Assembly (NCBI RefSeq): GCF_004004515.1
Contig: NZ_RXOL01000001.1
Location: 1,116,001-1,180,000, forward strand
Direction of reading: 5' to 3'
DNA length: 64,000 nucleotides
Source of the DNA: Croceicoccus ponticola
GTDB lineage: Bacteria; Pseudomonadota; Alphaproteobacteria; Sphingomonadales; Sphingomonadaceae
The notes beneath the pieces are model-generated. The model was not told the origin of the DNA. It did not search any database and saw only the letters and a program-made list of their open reading frames with translations. Below, in pieces: positions 56,205-64,000 of the stretch. The position numbers were made by a program, and so were the translations under genes. Positions within the stretch are counted from its first letter, which is position 1. Every line of letters begins with the position of its first letter.

Positions 56205-57404
56205 ATGCGCCGTTGGATTGGCTGTGTGCTTGCGCTGATGCTGACTGGTTGCTGGATGAGCGCGCGCCCCGACATACCGGTTGGCGAACTCGTACAGCCG
56301 GCCGGGCTTCCCGGTCGCTATTGGGTCCTCCCGCTGGAAGACACCGGGTCTGGCCCGGGGTTGATAGAGTTCAGGACCGGCGAGGACGGTGGCATGATCG
56401 GCGATGACGCAGAGAATTCGGGTGGTAAGACCTTTCGTCTCGTCCGCACGTCCGTGCCGGGCGTCTACGTCAAGATCACGGATTACGACGATGACACGGT
56501 CTTGTACGGCCTACTCGAACATAGGGATTTGGGTACGTGGCAGGACTACGGCATCGAAGCAGTCGCCCAGGATGCCTCCACCGGGCCGAACCTGGCCTGG
56601 ATGCAGGACATTGCCGACCGCTATGAACTGACGATCGACGCCCGCGATTCCGACAAAACGCACATCAAGGGCAAGTTGGATGGTCTGGCGATCCCCTCGC
56701 TGTTCGCCGATCCCGCTTTTTTGGCCACACTGCACGTCGCGCCTTCACGGCTCTTCCTGCCCAATCCTCCGCCACCGGAAGAAAGGGAGGATCTCTTCCC
56801 CAGCGGTGGGCCGTCGCTGCACTTGCAACTCGATCAGCCGAGCCTGCCCGGCGCAGAGTGGATTTCTCCCCCCGGGCTGGAAGGCGAACACGCGCAAGGC
56901 CAGTCCAACACGCATTTCTACCGTTCATACGGCATGCGCTTCGTACGCCTGGCCGATGGTCGTTTCGAGGTGCGCGCAGACGATCTGCAGAACTCGTCGG
57001 GAAACCCCCAGGTGCTGGGCGTGCTCCCAATTGAAGGTCTGGAGAACGAATACCTCGCGGTGAGCTTCGATCACTGGAAGTACGACGACAAGGAACGGGA
57101 TTACCTGACTCTCTCGATCCTTGGCCGCACGGAGACGGGATGGTCGGTTTCCAACATCCTCGCGCGTGGTACCGACACTCTTGCTGGGAGGCAGGACCTC
57201 TTGTCCCAGCCAATGGCCGAGGCGGCGCAGCGACAAGGTGCATCGCTCGACGGCTTCAAGCTACGTGGCGGACTGTCAGCGCAGGCGCTATTGGCCCTAT
57301 TGCGCGACGGCCAGTTCACGACGGGGCTGGAAGTGGACAGGCAGCGAGCGGAACATTTCGGCGCCAGCGTCTCCCGCCAAACCGAATCAACGACTGCGCC
57401 ATGA
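56205..57404 (+). CDS. Predicted lipoprotein, function unknown
   Basis: A 399-residue protein with a signal peptide and lipobox (CVLALMLTGCWMSARP), so lipid-anchored to the envelope. The mature part is rich in beta pattern and Pro, with no domain I recognise: GRYWVLPLEDTGSGPGLIEF, a negatively charged middle and YLAVSFDHWKYDDKERDYLTLSILG. The ATG at 56205 has GGAGG seven bases upstream. It is followed by the LptB-like ATPase gene 50 bp later, which suggests a shared envelope task. Composition is slightly less GC-rich than region 1. Confidence 0.75.
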   Translation: MRRWIGCVLALMLTGCWMSARPDIPVGELVQPAGLPGRYWVLPLEDTGSGPGLIEFRTGEDGGMIGDDAENSGGKTFRLVRTSVPGVYVKITDYDDDTVLYGLLEHRDLGTWQDYGIEAVAQDASTGPNLAWMQDIADRYELTIDARDSDKTHIKGKLDGLAIPSLFADPAFLATLHVAPSRLFLPNPPPPEEREDLFPSGGPSLHLQLDQPSLPGAEWISPPGLEGEHAQGQSNTHFYRSYGMRFVRLADGRFEVRADDLQNSSGNPQVLGVLPIEGLENEYLAVSFDHWKYDDKERDYLTLSILGRTETGWSVSNILARGTDTLAGRQDLLSQPMAEAAQRQGASLDGFKLRGGLSAQALLALLRDGQFTTGLEVDRQRAEHFGASVSRQTESTTAP

Positions 57405-57456
57405 CATCGGTCCAAGCTCCGCCTGGATACCTTCACGCCACGGATGAAGGCCTTTT

Positions 57457-58236
57457 TTGGTCAATCTGTCAGTGACCGGCGGGATCATCAGAGGACTGGA
57501 AGTCCAATCTCTATCCAAACATTTCGGTTCGCGATGCGTGTTGCGCGATGTCTCGCTGCAGGTTCATCCTGGCGAAATCGTCGGGCTCTTTGGGCGTGAC
57601 GGAGCGGGCAAGACATTGTGCTTCGAAGCGATCATGGGTCTGACCCACCTCGATTCGGGGCGGATTCTCCTGGACGGTAAAGACATCACCGACCTGACCA
57701 TCGACCGACGCGCACCCCTCGGCCTGAGCTTCCTGTCACAGGAGACCTCGATCTTCCGAGGCATGACAACGGCACAGAACATCGCGGCTGTCCTCGAACT
57801 TCATGAACCTGACGAAGCGCGTCGCAAGCAGCAGCTCGAGGAATTGCTGTCGGCATTTGACATCGACTATGTCCGCGACACGCCGGCGATGCGCCTTTCT
57901 GGCGGTGAACGACGCCGCTGTGAAGTAGCGCGCGCCATGGCCGAATCTCCTTCCATTATGCTTTTCGACGAGCCGTTCGCCGGCATCGATCCGCTAACCG
58001 TCATCAGCATCATGAAGGTGATCCGCGAGCTGCGCGGACGAGGTGTGGGCATTCTGGTTTCCGATCAGAACGTGCATGCCATGATCGACCTGATTGACCG
58101 AGCCTATGTCCTGCACATGGGTATGATCGTGTTCGAAGGGACGCCGCAAGCCATGATCGCCGATGATAACGTGCACACCCTCTATCTTGGTCCTGATCGG
58201 AACCCTGGCGGAGACCCGGTGATATTGCAGCCGTAG
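57457..58236 (+). CDS. LptB-like ABC ATPase with altered switch residue
   Basis: A 259-residue ATPase clearly related to LptB of the lipopolysaccharide exporter (SFLSQETSIFRGMT, LSGGERRRCEVARA, FDEPFAGIDPLTV, ending in LYLGPD). Departures are notable: Walker A is GRDGAGKTL (GPNGAGKTT in LptB) and the switch His of ITDHNV is Gln, Q204 in VSDQNV. Walker B D171/E172 remain. ATP turnover may therefore be slow or regulated. The probable start is TTG at 57457, with GAAGG before it; GTG 57472 is an alternative. The housekeeping lptB should be elsewhere. Confidence 0.8.
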   Translation: MVNLSVTGGIIRGLEVQSLSKHFGSRCVLRDVSLQVHPGEIVGLFGRDGAGKTLCFEAIMGLTHLDSGRILLDGKDITDLTIDRRAPLGLSFLSQETSIFRGMTTAQNIAAVLELHEPDEARRKQQLEELLSAFDIDYVRDTPAMRLSGGERRRCEVARAMAESPSIMLFDEPFAGIDPLTVISIMKVIRELRGRGVGILVSDQNVHAMIDLIDRAYVLHMGMIVFEGTPQAMIADDNVHTLYLGPDRNPGGDPVILQP

Positions 58237-58329
58237 TCGCAATTCAGGGCGCCACGCAGGTCTGTCAATCAAGGCGATACAATGATTGATCGAAAGGTAT
58301 TGGAATGCTGCAGGTCCACGCACCAACCA

Positions 58330-59742
58330 TCACAGATTTTTCAGGAGCGTGTGAAACTGTGCGTAGTCCGACGCCGCGAGTAGCTGGACCGTGGAATCGA
58401 CCTGATCGTTGAACTTGCATTGCGGGAACTGGAACAGTTCTGCCTCGTATGCGGCGAGCCAGGCCGCTTGGGTTGGCAGCCAGATCTGACCCTGCTCGAA
58501 CTTGACGCTCTGTTGCGCCCGTTCAACTTTCCCCTTTGAGGGGGTGATCGAAACCAGCCATTTGTGTCCCTCTATCTCGCGGACCGTTTCGAGAAGGCTG
58601 ATGCCACTAGCCTTCTTTTCGACGACGACGAGTTTAGCCTTCCACTTCGCCTTGAGGTCTTTCACAGCCTTGACCAGCGCCGGGAAACCAGGCCGTTCCC
58701 GCCACACATCAAGCAGGAAGTAACCGTCAGGACATTTCGCCCAGGTCGTGCAGACTGTGAAGGCGTTGTCCTCATCGCCCTCGTAGGCCGTATCCCAGCT
58801 CTGGATTATGGCCTCGGTCTGCGACGGCTTTGGCTGTGTTTGGTATCGCTTGATCCAGACCTCCTTGAAGGTCGCGCCGCCTGGCGGAACCGGTCTCTGG
58901 TTGAACTGCGCCTCGAAATCATGCTCGCCCATCTGCTTTTTCAGCTGGGCAAGGTCGTTTTCGTCATGGCGCGATGGCTGGAGAATTCGACCAGCATCAA
59001 ACCGAGCCTTCCATCCGCCGGCAACAATGTCATAAACCTGTTTCGTCGGATTGATCGCGGGCATGATCAGCTCTTCCCATCCGCCAACTTCCATCAGGTG
59101 CCCGGGAAGGTCCTCGGCATGGAGGCGCTGGGCAACGACAATGATCCTGCCCTTCTTGGGATGGTCGAACCGGGTGTGAACCGTCGAATTAAACCAATCG
59201 ATACTGTTCTGGCGTGCTGTCGGTGAATGCGCCTCGTTCGCCTTCAAGGGATCATCGATGATTATGAGATCAGCGCCCCGCCCGGTAAGCGTGGCGTCAA
59301 CCGATGTGGCGAAACGATAGCCGCCCGCCGTCGTACCGATCTCGACCTTGCTCTGCTTCTTGGGATCGAGATAGGTGTTGGGAAAAACACGACGATACCA
59401 GGCCGACCGCATCAACCGGAGCGTATCGGAGCTGAATTTTTCGGCGAGCTGGGCCCCATTGGAGGCACAGATGATCCGCGCCTTCGGATTTTGGCCCAAT
59501 GTCCAGGCGGTATAGGCAATCGAGATCAGGTAGGTCTTGAGGTAGCGTGGCGGGATGCACACAAGCCCGCGACGCACGTCGCCCTGAAAAACCTTCTCGA
59601 GCAGGCGGCAGATAATGTGAATGTGCATTGCCGGTTCGATTCGACCCGGTTCGAGCACAGAAAACGCGCGCTGCGCAAAGGCACCGAAGTGTTTTCGACA
59701 TAGCCCATCAACGAGGCGACGGAGTTCCAGTGCGTCGGTCAT
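58330..59742 (-). CDS. Phage terminase large subunit
   Basis: A 470-residue packaging ATPase/nuclease. The ATPase part has the Walker A variant CIPPRYLKTYL, Walker B LIIIDDPLK (about residues 148-156) and a coupling motif further on. The nuclease part has IIQSWDTAYEGDEDNAF and a late acidic site NDQVDSTVQLL. Length and motifs are complete, so it may be functional. It overlaps the DUF5681 gene by four bases. No capsid, portal or integrase genes are in the window, so the element is a remnant or an isolated module. Confidence 0.9.
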   Translation of the reverse strand: MTDALELRRLVDGLCRKHFGAFAQRAFSVLEPGRIEPAMHIHIICRLLEKVFQGDVRRGLVCIPPRYLKTYLISIAYTAWTLGQNPKARIICASNGAQLAEKFSSDTLRLMRSAWYRRVFPNTYLDPKKQSKVEIGTTAGGYRFATSVDATLTGRGADLIIIDDPLKANEAHSPTARQNSIDWFNSTVHTRFDHPKKGRIIVVAQRLHAEDLPGHLMEVGGWEELIMPAINPTKQVYDIVAGGWKARFDAGRILQPSRHDENDLAQLKKQMGEHDFEAQFNQRPVPPGGATFKEVWIKRYQTQPKPSQTEAIIQSWDTAYEGDEDNAFTVCTTWAKCPDGYFLLDVWRERPGFPALVKAVKDLKAKWKAKLVVVEKKASGISLLETVREIEGHKWLVSITPSKGKVERAQQSVKFEQGQIWLPTQAAWLAAYEAELFQFPQCKFNDQVDSTVQLLAASDYAQFHTLLKNL

Positions 59743-60182
59743 TTTCCGGCGGAACCCTGCCCATTCCCGGCTGGATCATCAGGCTTCGTGGCAAAGACCT
59801 GGAACTTCTCGCGCAGCGCAATCCACTCTGCAAGAGTCTCGAAGTCGGCCGCGGACTCTTCCGCCGTTGGCGGTATCTCTTCTACCGGATCGAATTTTGC
59901 ATCGAGTTCGAGCTGCTTGTCCGTCGCCTTTGGATCACCTGCCGCCGCCTTGTTCGCGAGCTGATGGTAGGTCACCTCCTTTTTTGGCATGGTCTTTGGA
60001 ACGCCGTCGATGTTGACGGTAATCTTCTTTTCAAAGGCCTCCTTGTACAGGGTCTTCTGGTTCTTCGAGCCCTTGGGCCGTCCCTTGGGATTAGGCGAAG
60101 GACAACCCTTCTTCCAATGCGTGGCGGGATCGGTCTTCCCCTTCCCCCACTTCGACGGCTCCTTATCATCCTCATCAGTCAT
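59739..60182 (-). CDS. DUF5681-family small protein
   Basis: A 147-residue protein with the family motif THWKKGCPSPNPKGRPKGSKN near residue 20, a basic stretch that likely contacts DNA, followed by an acidic C-terminal half. Such genes are regular neighbours of terminases in phage and prophage modules, and a small-terminase-like role is proposed from position. The ATG at 60182 has AGGGGG eight bases before it; ATG 60188 and 60215 are other options. Confidence 0.85.
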   Translation of the reverse strand: MTDEDDKEPSKWGKGKTDPATHWKKGCPSPNPKGRPKGSKNQKTLYKEAFEKKITVNIDGVPKTMPKKEVTYHQLANKAAAGDPKATDKQLELDAKFDPVEEIPPTAEESAADFETLAEWIALREKFQVFATKPDDPAGNGQGSAGK

Positions 60183-60211
60183 GATCATTTCCCCCTGGTT
60201 ATGGGCGCCGA

Positions 60212-61681
60212 TCATTCGGGCCTCAGTTCCTCGTCCTCATGCAGATCGATCAGCCGCGCTTCTGCGAGTTCGGCAAACGTCATCCCCGACTGGACATGGA
60301 TTGCGTCCTTCCCCGTCACCGCCTCCCAGCGCCGGATCGATCGGTCGACGTAAATCGGATCGAGCTCGATGCCGCAGGCGAGACGGCCGCTTCGTTCGGC
60401 GGCGATCATTGTGGTGCCCGAACCCATGAACGGGTCGAGCACCAGGTCACCCGGATTGGTGACATCGAGCAGTGCGTCTTCGACGAGCTCGACCGGTTTG
60501 GGCGTCGGATGATCGGCCAGCGCGCTGGCCGCCGACGAGCCCTTGCGGTTGGCGCCAGGATAGCTCCAGGAATTCGTGCGATCACGGCCATGCCGGCCCA
60601 GTTCGACGTTGTTCGTGGCGGGTTTCTTGCCGTTGCAGAACACGGCGATGTTTTCATACTGGGAGCGGTAGATGCTCCCGGTCATTCCTCCCGAGCCCTT
60701 GGTCCATATCGCCACGTTGTTGCGGGTCAGGCCGACATTCCGACCAGCCATGAGCAGCAGGTCTATCTGGCGAAAGTCCATGCAGGCGAATATGATCGCC
60801 CCCTCACTGGTCACCGTTCGACAATGGCCGAGGTAGGTGGTAAGGAAGGTGAAGAATTCGCCATCCTCCATCTCGCCGACGGCCATTTGGAAATTCAAGT
60901 GCTTGTGCTTCCCTAACCCACTGACAAATCCTTCAATTTTGCAGTTGTACGGCGGATCACTAAACACTGCTTGGGCTTCGCGACCATTCAGGACGTTGCG
61001 ATAGGAAGACTCGTCCAGCGCATCACCGCACAGCAAACGGTGCTCGCCGAGGTGGTACAGGTCCCCGAGTTGGGTGACAGGCGGCGCATCGTCGGTTTCC
61101 GCCTCTTCGTCGCCTTCCTCGGAGGGCTCGACGGGATCCGGATTGATGATGATCTGGTCGATCAGCGGCACGGTGAACCCGGTGCTGAGCAGTTCGATAC
61201 CGGCTGAGCGGATTTCGATCATCCGTTCGCGCAGGATGTCGAGGTCCCAGGTACCCGTTTCACCCAGACGGTTGAGAGCAAGGGACAGGGCTTCGAGCTC
61301 GATTGGCTCGAGGTGATCGACAACTCTGCATTCGATCGTCTCGATGCCAAGCTGTTTTGCTGCTTCCCACAGGACGTTTCCGGCAACGATCGCATCGTTT
61401 CCGTCGATCAGGATCGGCAGGACGATGCCGAATTCCTGTACCGACCGCATGACCGCGTGCACTTGCTCGGGGGCGGTCTTGCGTGTTCGATGCGGAGCCG
61501 GTTTTAGCGCTGCGATCGGCCGCATCACCGTTCTCATGTCCGGTTGGAGGTCATTCCTGCCGTGCCGATACTTGACTGCCTCTAGCTGTGTGGCCTTCGT
61601 GTTTCGCGAACGTCGTTCGGTCGACTTGCGCTGTAACTGCCCCTTAAGCCGGTCGGGCAGGCGGCGATCACCGCGCGCCAT
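60212..61681 (-). CDS. ParB-domain/DNA methyltransferase fusion
   Basis: A 489-residue protein. A ParB/Srx-like domain (about 45-160: LQPDMRTVMRPIAALKPA, LPILIDGNDAIVAGNVLWEAA) is followed by an acidic linker and an N6-adenine/N4-cytosine methyltransferase domain (about 205-450) with DPPYNCKIEGF as catalytic motif IV and DPFMGSGTTMIAA as the S-adenosylmethionine motif I. Order IV before I gives the beta class. Such fusions accompany phage terminases. The ATG at 61681 has GGGAGACC upstream. It is the first gene of the packaging module. Confidence 0.92.
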   Translation of the reverse strand: MARGDRRLPDRLKGQLQRKSTERRSRNTKATQLEAVKYRHGRNDLQPDMRTVMRPIAALKPAPHRTRKTAPEQVHAVMRSVQEFGIVLPILIDGNDAIVAGNVLWEAAKQLGIETIECRVVDHLEPIELEALSLALNRLGETGTWDLDILRERMIEIRSAGIELLSTGFTVPLIDQIIINPDPVEPSEEGDEEAETDDAPPVTQLGDLYHLGEHRLLCGDALDESSYRNVLNGREAQAVFSDPPYNCKIEGFVSGLGKHKHLNFQMAVGEMEDGEFFTFLTTYLGHCRTVTSEGAIIFACMDFRQIDLLLMAGRNVGLTRNNVAIWTKGSGGMTGSIYRSQYENIAVFCNGKKPATNNVELGRHGRDRTNSWSYPGANRKGSSAASALADHPTPKPVELVEDALLDVTNPGDLVLDPFMGSGTTMIAAERSGRLACGIELDPIYVDRSIRRWEAVTGKDAIHVQSGMTFAELAEARLIDLHEDEELRPE

Positions 61682-61993
61682 GATCGGTCTCCCAAATGGC
61701 ATTGCGCGGGTCCGAATGGATTACGGGAACCGTGCCCGTACCCGCCGAAAGCTCAAATAAATTGGATGGGACTTCAACCATAACCTTCCCCGCCTCGTTG
61801 GTGGAGAAGGAGTGGCGGTTAGTTGCGCACGGTCCTGCCTCCACGTGTGGATGCAAGACCTGGCCTCATGAAACTAGAGGTCCATTGGCAACGACAATAC
61901 CAGGTCGGTATCTGACCAATGGATCATAACCCTTGATCTGACGCAAGGCGGATTTATGATATTTCTTTGGTTGAGCGATGACGAGTTTCGGCA
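61682..61993. other. Intergenic region before the decayed terminase
   Basis: I see no gene in these 312 bp. It holds the leader of the methyltransferase gene and the left break point of the truncated terminase. Confidence 0.55.
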
Positions 61994-62932
61994 ATCGACG
62001 ACCCGATCAAGGCCAAGGACGCCCATTCCGAAACCGTGCGCGAAGCCGCGATCAACTGGTTCTCGGGTACAGCAATCAGCCGCCTCAACAATCCCAAGAC
62101 CGACAAGATCATCGTTGTGGCGCAGCGCCTGCACATGGAGGACCTGCCCGGTCACCTGCTGGCATCCGGTGGTTGGCATGAGCTCTGCCTCCCGCTGGTC
62201 GCATGGCGTGACCAGATGATCCCGGTATCCAAGGTCGGAACATCCCGGTACGAGACCGGCGAAATTTTTCATCCAGCCCGTTTCAGCGAGGACAACATTG
62301 CCTCCCTACGATCGGAAATGGGCGAACGCGATTTCGAAGCGCAGTACAACCAGCGCCCCCTTCCCCCGGGAGGCGCACTGTTCAAGGCGCAATGGCTCCA
62401 GCGCTACGACAAGCCGCCCGAACGGCATCAGGTGGAAGGCATCTTCCAGAGCTGGGACACGGCCTATTCGACAGACGAGACCAACGACTATTCGGCGTGC
62501 ACGACATGGGCACTGTCAGGCAAGCGCTGCTACCTGCTCGATGTGTTTCGCCAGCGGCTCGAGTTCCCCGACCTTGAAAAAGCGATCTATCGTCTGCGCG
62601 AGGAGTGGAAGGCCGATCTGGTGATCGTTGAAAATGCCGGCTCGGGACAGAGCGTCGCTCAGAACATCCGAAACAAACCGCACAGTCTCTGGCTTCAACC
62701 TCTCCTGCCAGCAGGATCCAAGCAGGATCGGGCATCGCAACAGTCGCCGAAATTCGAGCGCGGCGAGTTTTAGCTTCCGACGGATGCGCCATGGCTGAAG
62801 GCGTTCGAGGATGAATTGCTCGCATTCCCGCAGGCCAAGCATGACGATCAGGTCGACAGTGCAGTGCAGTTTTTGGCTGCTGTCGACACGGGACGGCTTA
62901 AACAATTCATGGAAGTAGCTAGGCGCAGATGA
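61994..62932 (+). pseudogene. Decayed terminase large subunit, 5'-truncated with internal stop
   Basis: Translation from 61994 begins inside Walker B (IDDPIKAKDAHSE) and continues like the intact terminase: IIVVAQRLHMEDLPGHLL, ERDFEAQYNQRPLPPGG and SWDTAYSTDETNDY. An in-frame TAG at 62771-62773 interrupts it, after which the same frame goes on (LPTDAPWLKAFEDELLAFPQ, then DDQVDSAV) to TGA at 62930-62932. The N-terminal ATPase half is lost. It is related to, but clearly diverged from, the intact terminase on the other strand, so it stems from another element instead of a recent duplication. Confidence 0.88.
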
Positions 62933-62982
62933 TGGACGGCACCTTGCGGCACCGCCCCATTCTGTTTCGACTAGCGCCCGGA

Positions 62983-63912
62983 TCAGAGCTTTTCGGTCAG
63001 CTCCGGGACGATCTTGAACAGATCGCCGACGAGGCCGATGTCAGCGACCTGGAAGATCGGGGCGTCCTCGTCCTTGTTGATGGCGATGATGGTCTTGCTG
63101 TCCTTCATGCCGGCAAGGTGCTGGATCGCGCCGGAGATGCCGATGGCGATGTACACTTCGGGTGCGACGATCTTGCCGGTCTGGCCGACCTGGTAGTCGT
63201 TGGGAACGTAGCCTGCATCGACAGCGGCGCGCGATGCGCCCACGCCCGCGCCCAGCTTGTCGGCCAGCGGCATGATGACCTGCTGGAAGGTCTCGCTGTC
63301 CTTCAGCGCGCGGCCGCCCGACACGATGACCTTCGCGCTGGTCAGTTCCGGACGCTCGTTCTTGGCGATTTCCGCGCCGACGAAGCTGGACAAGCCGGCA
63401 TCGCCCGCACCGCTCACGTCTTCGATCGTGGCCGAGCCGCCGGTCGTTTCCGCCTTGTCGAAGGCGGTGCCGCGCACGGTGACGACGAGCTTGGCATCGG
63501 TGCTTTCGACCGTGGCGATGGCGTTGCCGGCATAAGTCGGGCGGGTGAAGGTCTTCTCGCCTTCGACCGACAGGATATCGCTGATCTGCATGACGTCGAG
63601 CAGGGCTGCGACGCGCGGCGCGATGTTCTTGCCGTGCGAAGTGGCGGGCGCGATGAACGCGTCATGGTGACCCATGAGTTCGACGATCAGCGGCGCGACG
63701 TTTTCGGCCAGCGCGTTGGCATAGGCGGCGTTGTCGGCAAGATGAACCTTGCCCACGCCCGCGATCTGCGCAGCCTGTTCGGCCACCGCGCGGCAGCCGG
63801 ACCCTGCGACCAGCAGGTGGACTTCGCCGAGCTTGCCCGCGGCGGTGACCGCCGCCAGCGTCGCGTCGGCCATGGCGCTGTTGTCGTGTTCGACCCAGAC
63901 GAGCGTCTTCAT
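62983..63912 (-). CDS. etfA: Electron transfer flavoprotein alpha subunit
   Basis: A 309-residue FAD subunit of ETF, which takes electrons from acyl-CoA and other dehydrogenases to ETF-quinone oxidoreductase. Family marks are [20 protein letters not shown] at the start, [24 protein letters not shown] and the FAD-binding C-terminal blocks [39 protein letters not shown] and [15 protein letters not shown]. The ATG at 63912 shares a base with the etfB stop (TGATG). Length is normal. Confidence 0.97.
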   Translation of the reverse strand: MKTLVWVEHDNSAMADATLAAVTAAGKLGEVHLLVAGSGCRAVAEQAAQIAGVGKVHLADNAAYANALAENVAPLIVELMGHHDAFIAPATSHGKNIAPRVAALLDVMQISDILSVEGEKTFTRPTYAGNAIATVESTDAKLVVTVRGTAFDKAETTGGSATIEDVSGAGDAGLSSFVGAEIAKNERPELTSAKVIVSGGRALKDSETFQQVIMPLADKLGAGVGASRAAVDAGYVPNDYQVGQTGKIVAPEVYIAIGISGAIQHLAGMKDSKTIIAINKDEDAPIFQVADIGLVGDLFKIVPELTEKL

Positions 63913-64000
63913 CACGCGACTCCCATGTTCTTGAGCTTGGCGACCAGTTCGTCGACATCGGCGACCTTGATCCCGGCCTGACGGACCGGCGGTTCGGCGA
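63912..64000 (-). CDS. etfB: Electron transfer flavoprotein beta subunit, C-terminal end
   Basis: Only the last 29 codons are inside the window. They read AEPPVRQAGIKVADVDELVA followed by KLKNMGVA, the usual C-terminus of EtfB. The gene continues to the right and is translationally coupled to etfA. Confidence 0.9.
   Translation of the reverse strand, partial: AEPPVRQAGIKVADVDELVAKLKNMGVA

Noticed and set aside
57457-58236. Naming the ATPase lptB outright
   Set aside because: The Walker A and switch-His changes and the absence of lptA/lptC/rpoN neighbours make it a paralogue.

Overview
The window is about 64 kb of GC-rich chromosome with dense, mostly well-marked operons. The gene content (FixL/FixJ, a CC0125/CC1285-type lipoprotein, cyclic-glucan-synthase-like GH94 protein, BON/CBS/Hsp20/universal-stress genes, etfBA) points to an alphaproteobacterium, most likely in the Sphingomonadales (Sphingomonadaceae/Erythrobacteraceae). 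That placement rests on protein family resemblance and not on a marker gene. No rRNA, tRNA or CRISPR was seen.

Region 1 (1-40.7 kb) is a stress and low-oxygen island. It opens with the C-terminal part of a giant GH94 cyclic-glucan-synthase-like protein. After it come a CBS protein, a host-attachment-family protein, a degenerate receiver coupled to PEP synthase, an erythromycin-esterase-family protein, an alpha/beta hydrolase and a phosphoribosyltransferase. In the middle sits fixLJ, a haem-PAS oxygen sensor kinase and its response regulator. Around it are a BON protein, two universal stress proteins, Hsp20, acetyltransferase, AI-2E permease and SDR genes. An unusual operon joins an acyl-CoA ligase, E1 alpha, E1 beta, E2 and an acyl carrier protein. 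The island ends with a quinone-reductase-like flavoprotein, two P-type ATPases, a Na/Ca-type antiporter and a MacAB-like exporter. A short motif of the form YTCCGTA-n3-T-Y-M-CC recurs in many of the promoter regions, including that of fixL, and is my best candidate for a FixJ operator.

Region 2 (40.8-55.1 kb) is catabolic. It has a 12-TM DUF1624-like membrane protein, two tandem paralogous FAD amino-acid-dehydrogenase-like enzymes on the plus strand, and a facing nine-gene minus-strand operon. That operon encodes a HAD hydrolase, a complete peptide/opine-type ABC importer with a fused double ATPase, a tandem GNAT protein, a metal/PLP D-threonine-aldolase/D-serine-dehydratase-like enzyme, RidA and an aldehyde dehydrogenase. 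The genes overlap repeatedly through GTGA/ATGA junctions. Together they look like uptake and oxidation of a D-amino-acid-containing or N-substituted amino acid compound.

Region 3 (55.1-62.9 kb) is accessory. A gene-poor 1.1 kb stretch carries a cluster of ACACGGAA repeats. Next come a lipoprotein with an LptB-like ATPase whose switch histidine is glutamine, a phage packaging module (ParB/DNA methyltransferase, DUF5681 protein, large terminase) and a second, decayed terminase in opposite orientation. Region 4 (from 62.98 kb) returns to core metabolism with etfA and the end of etfB.
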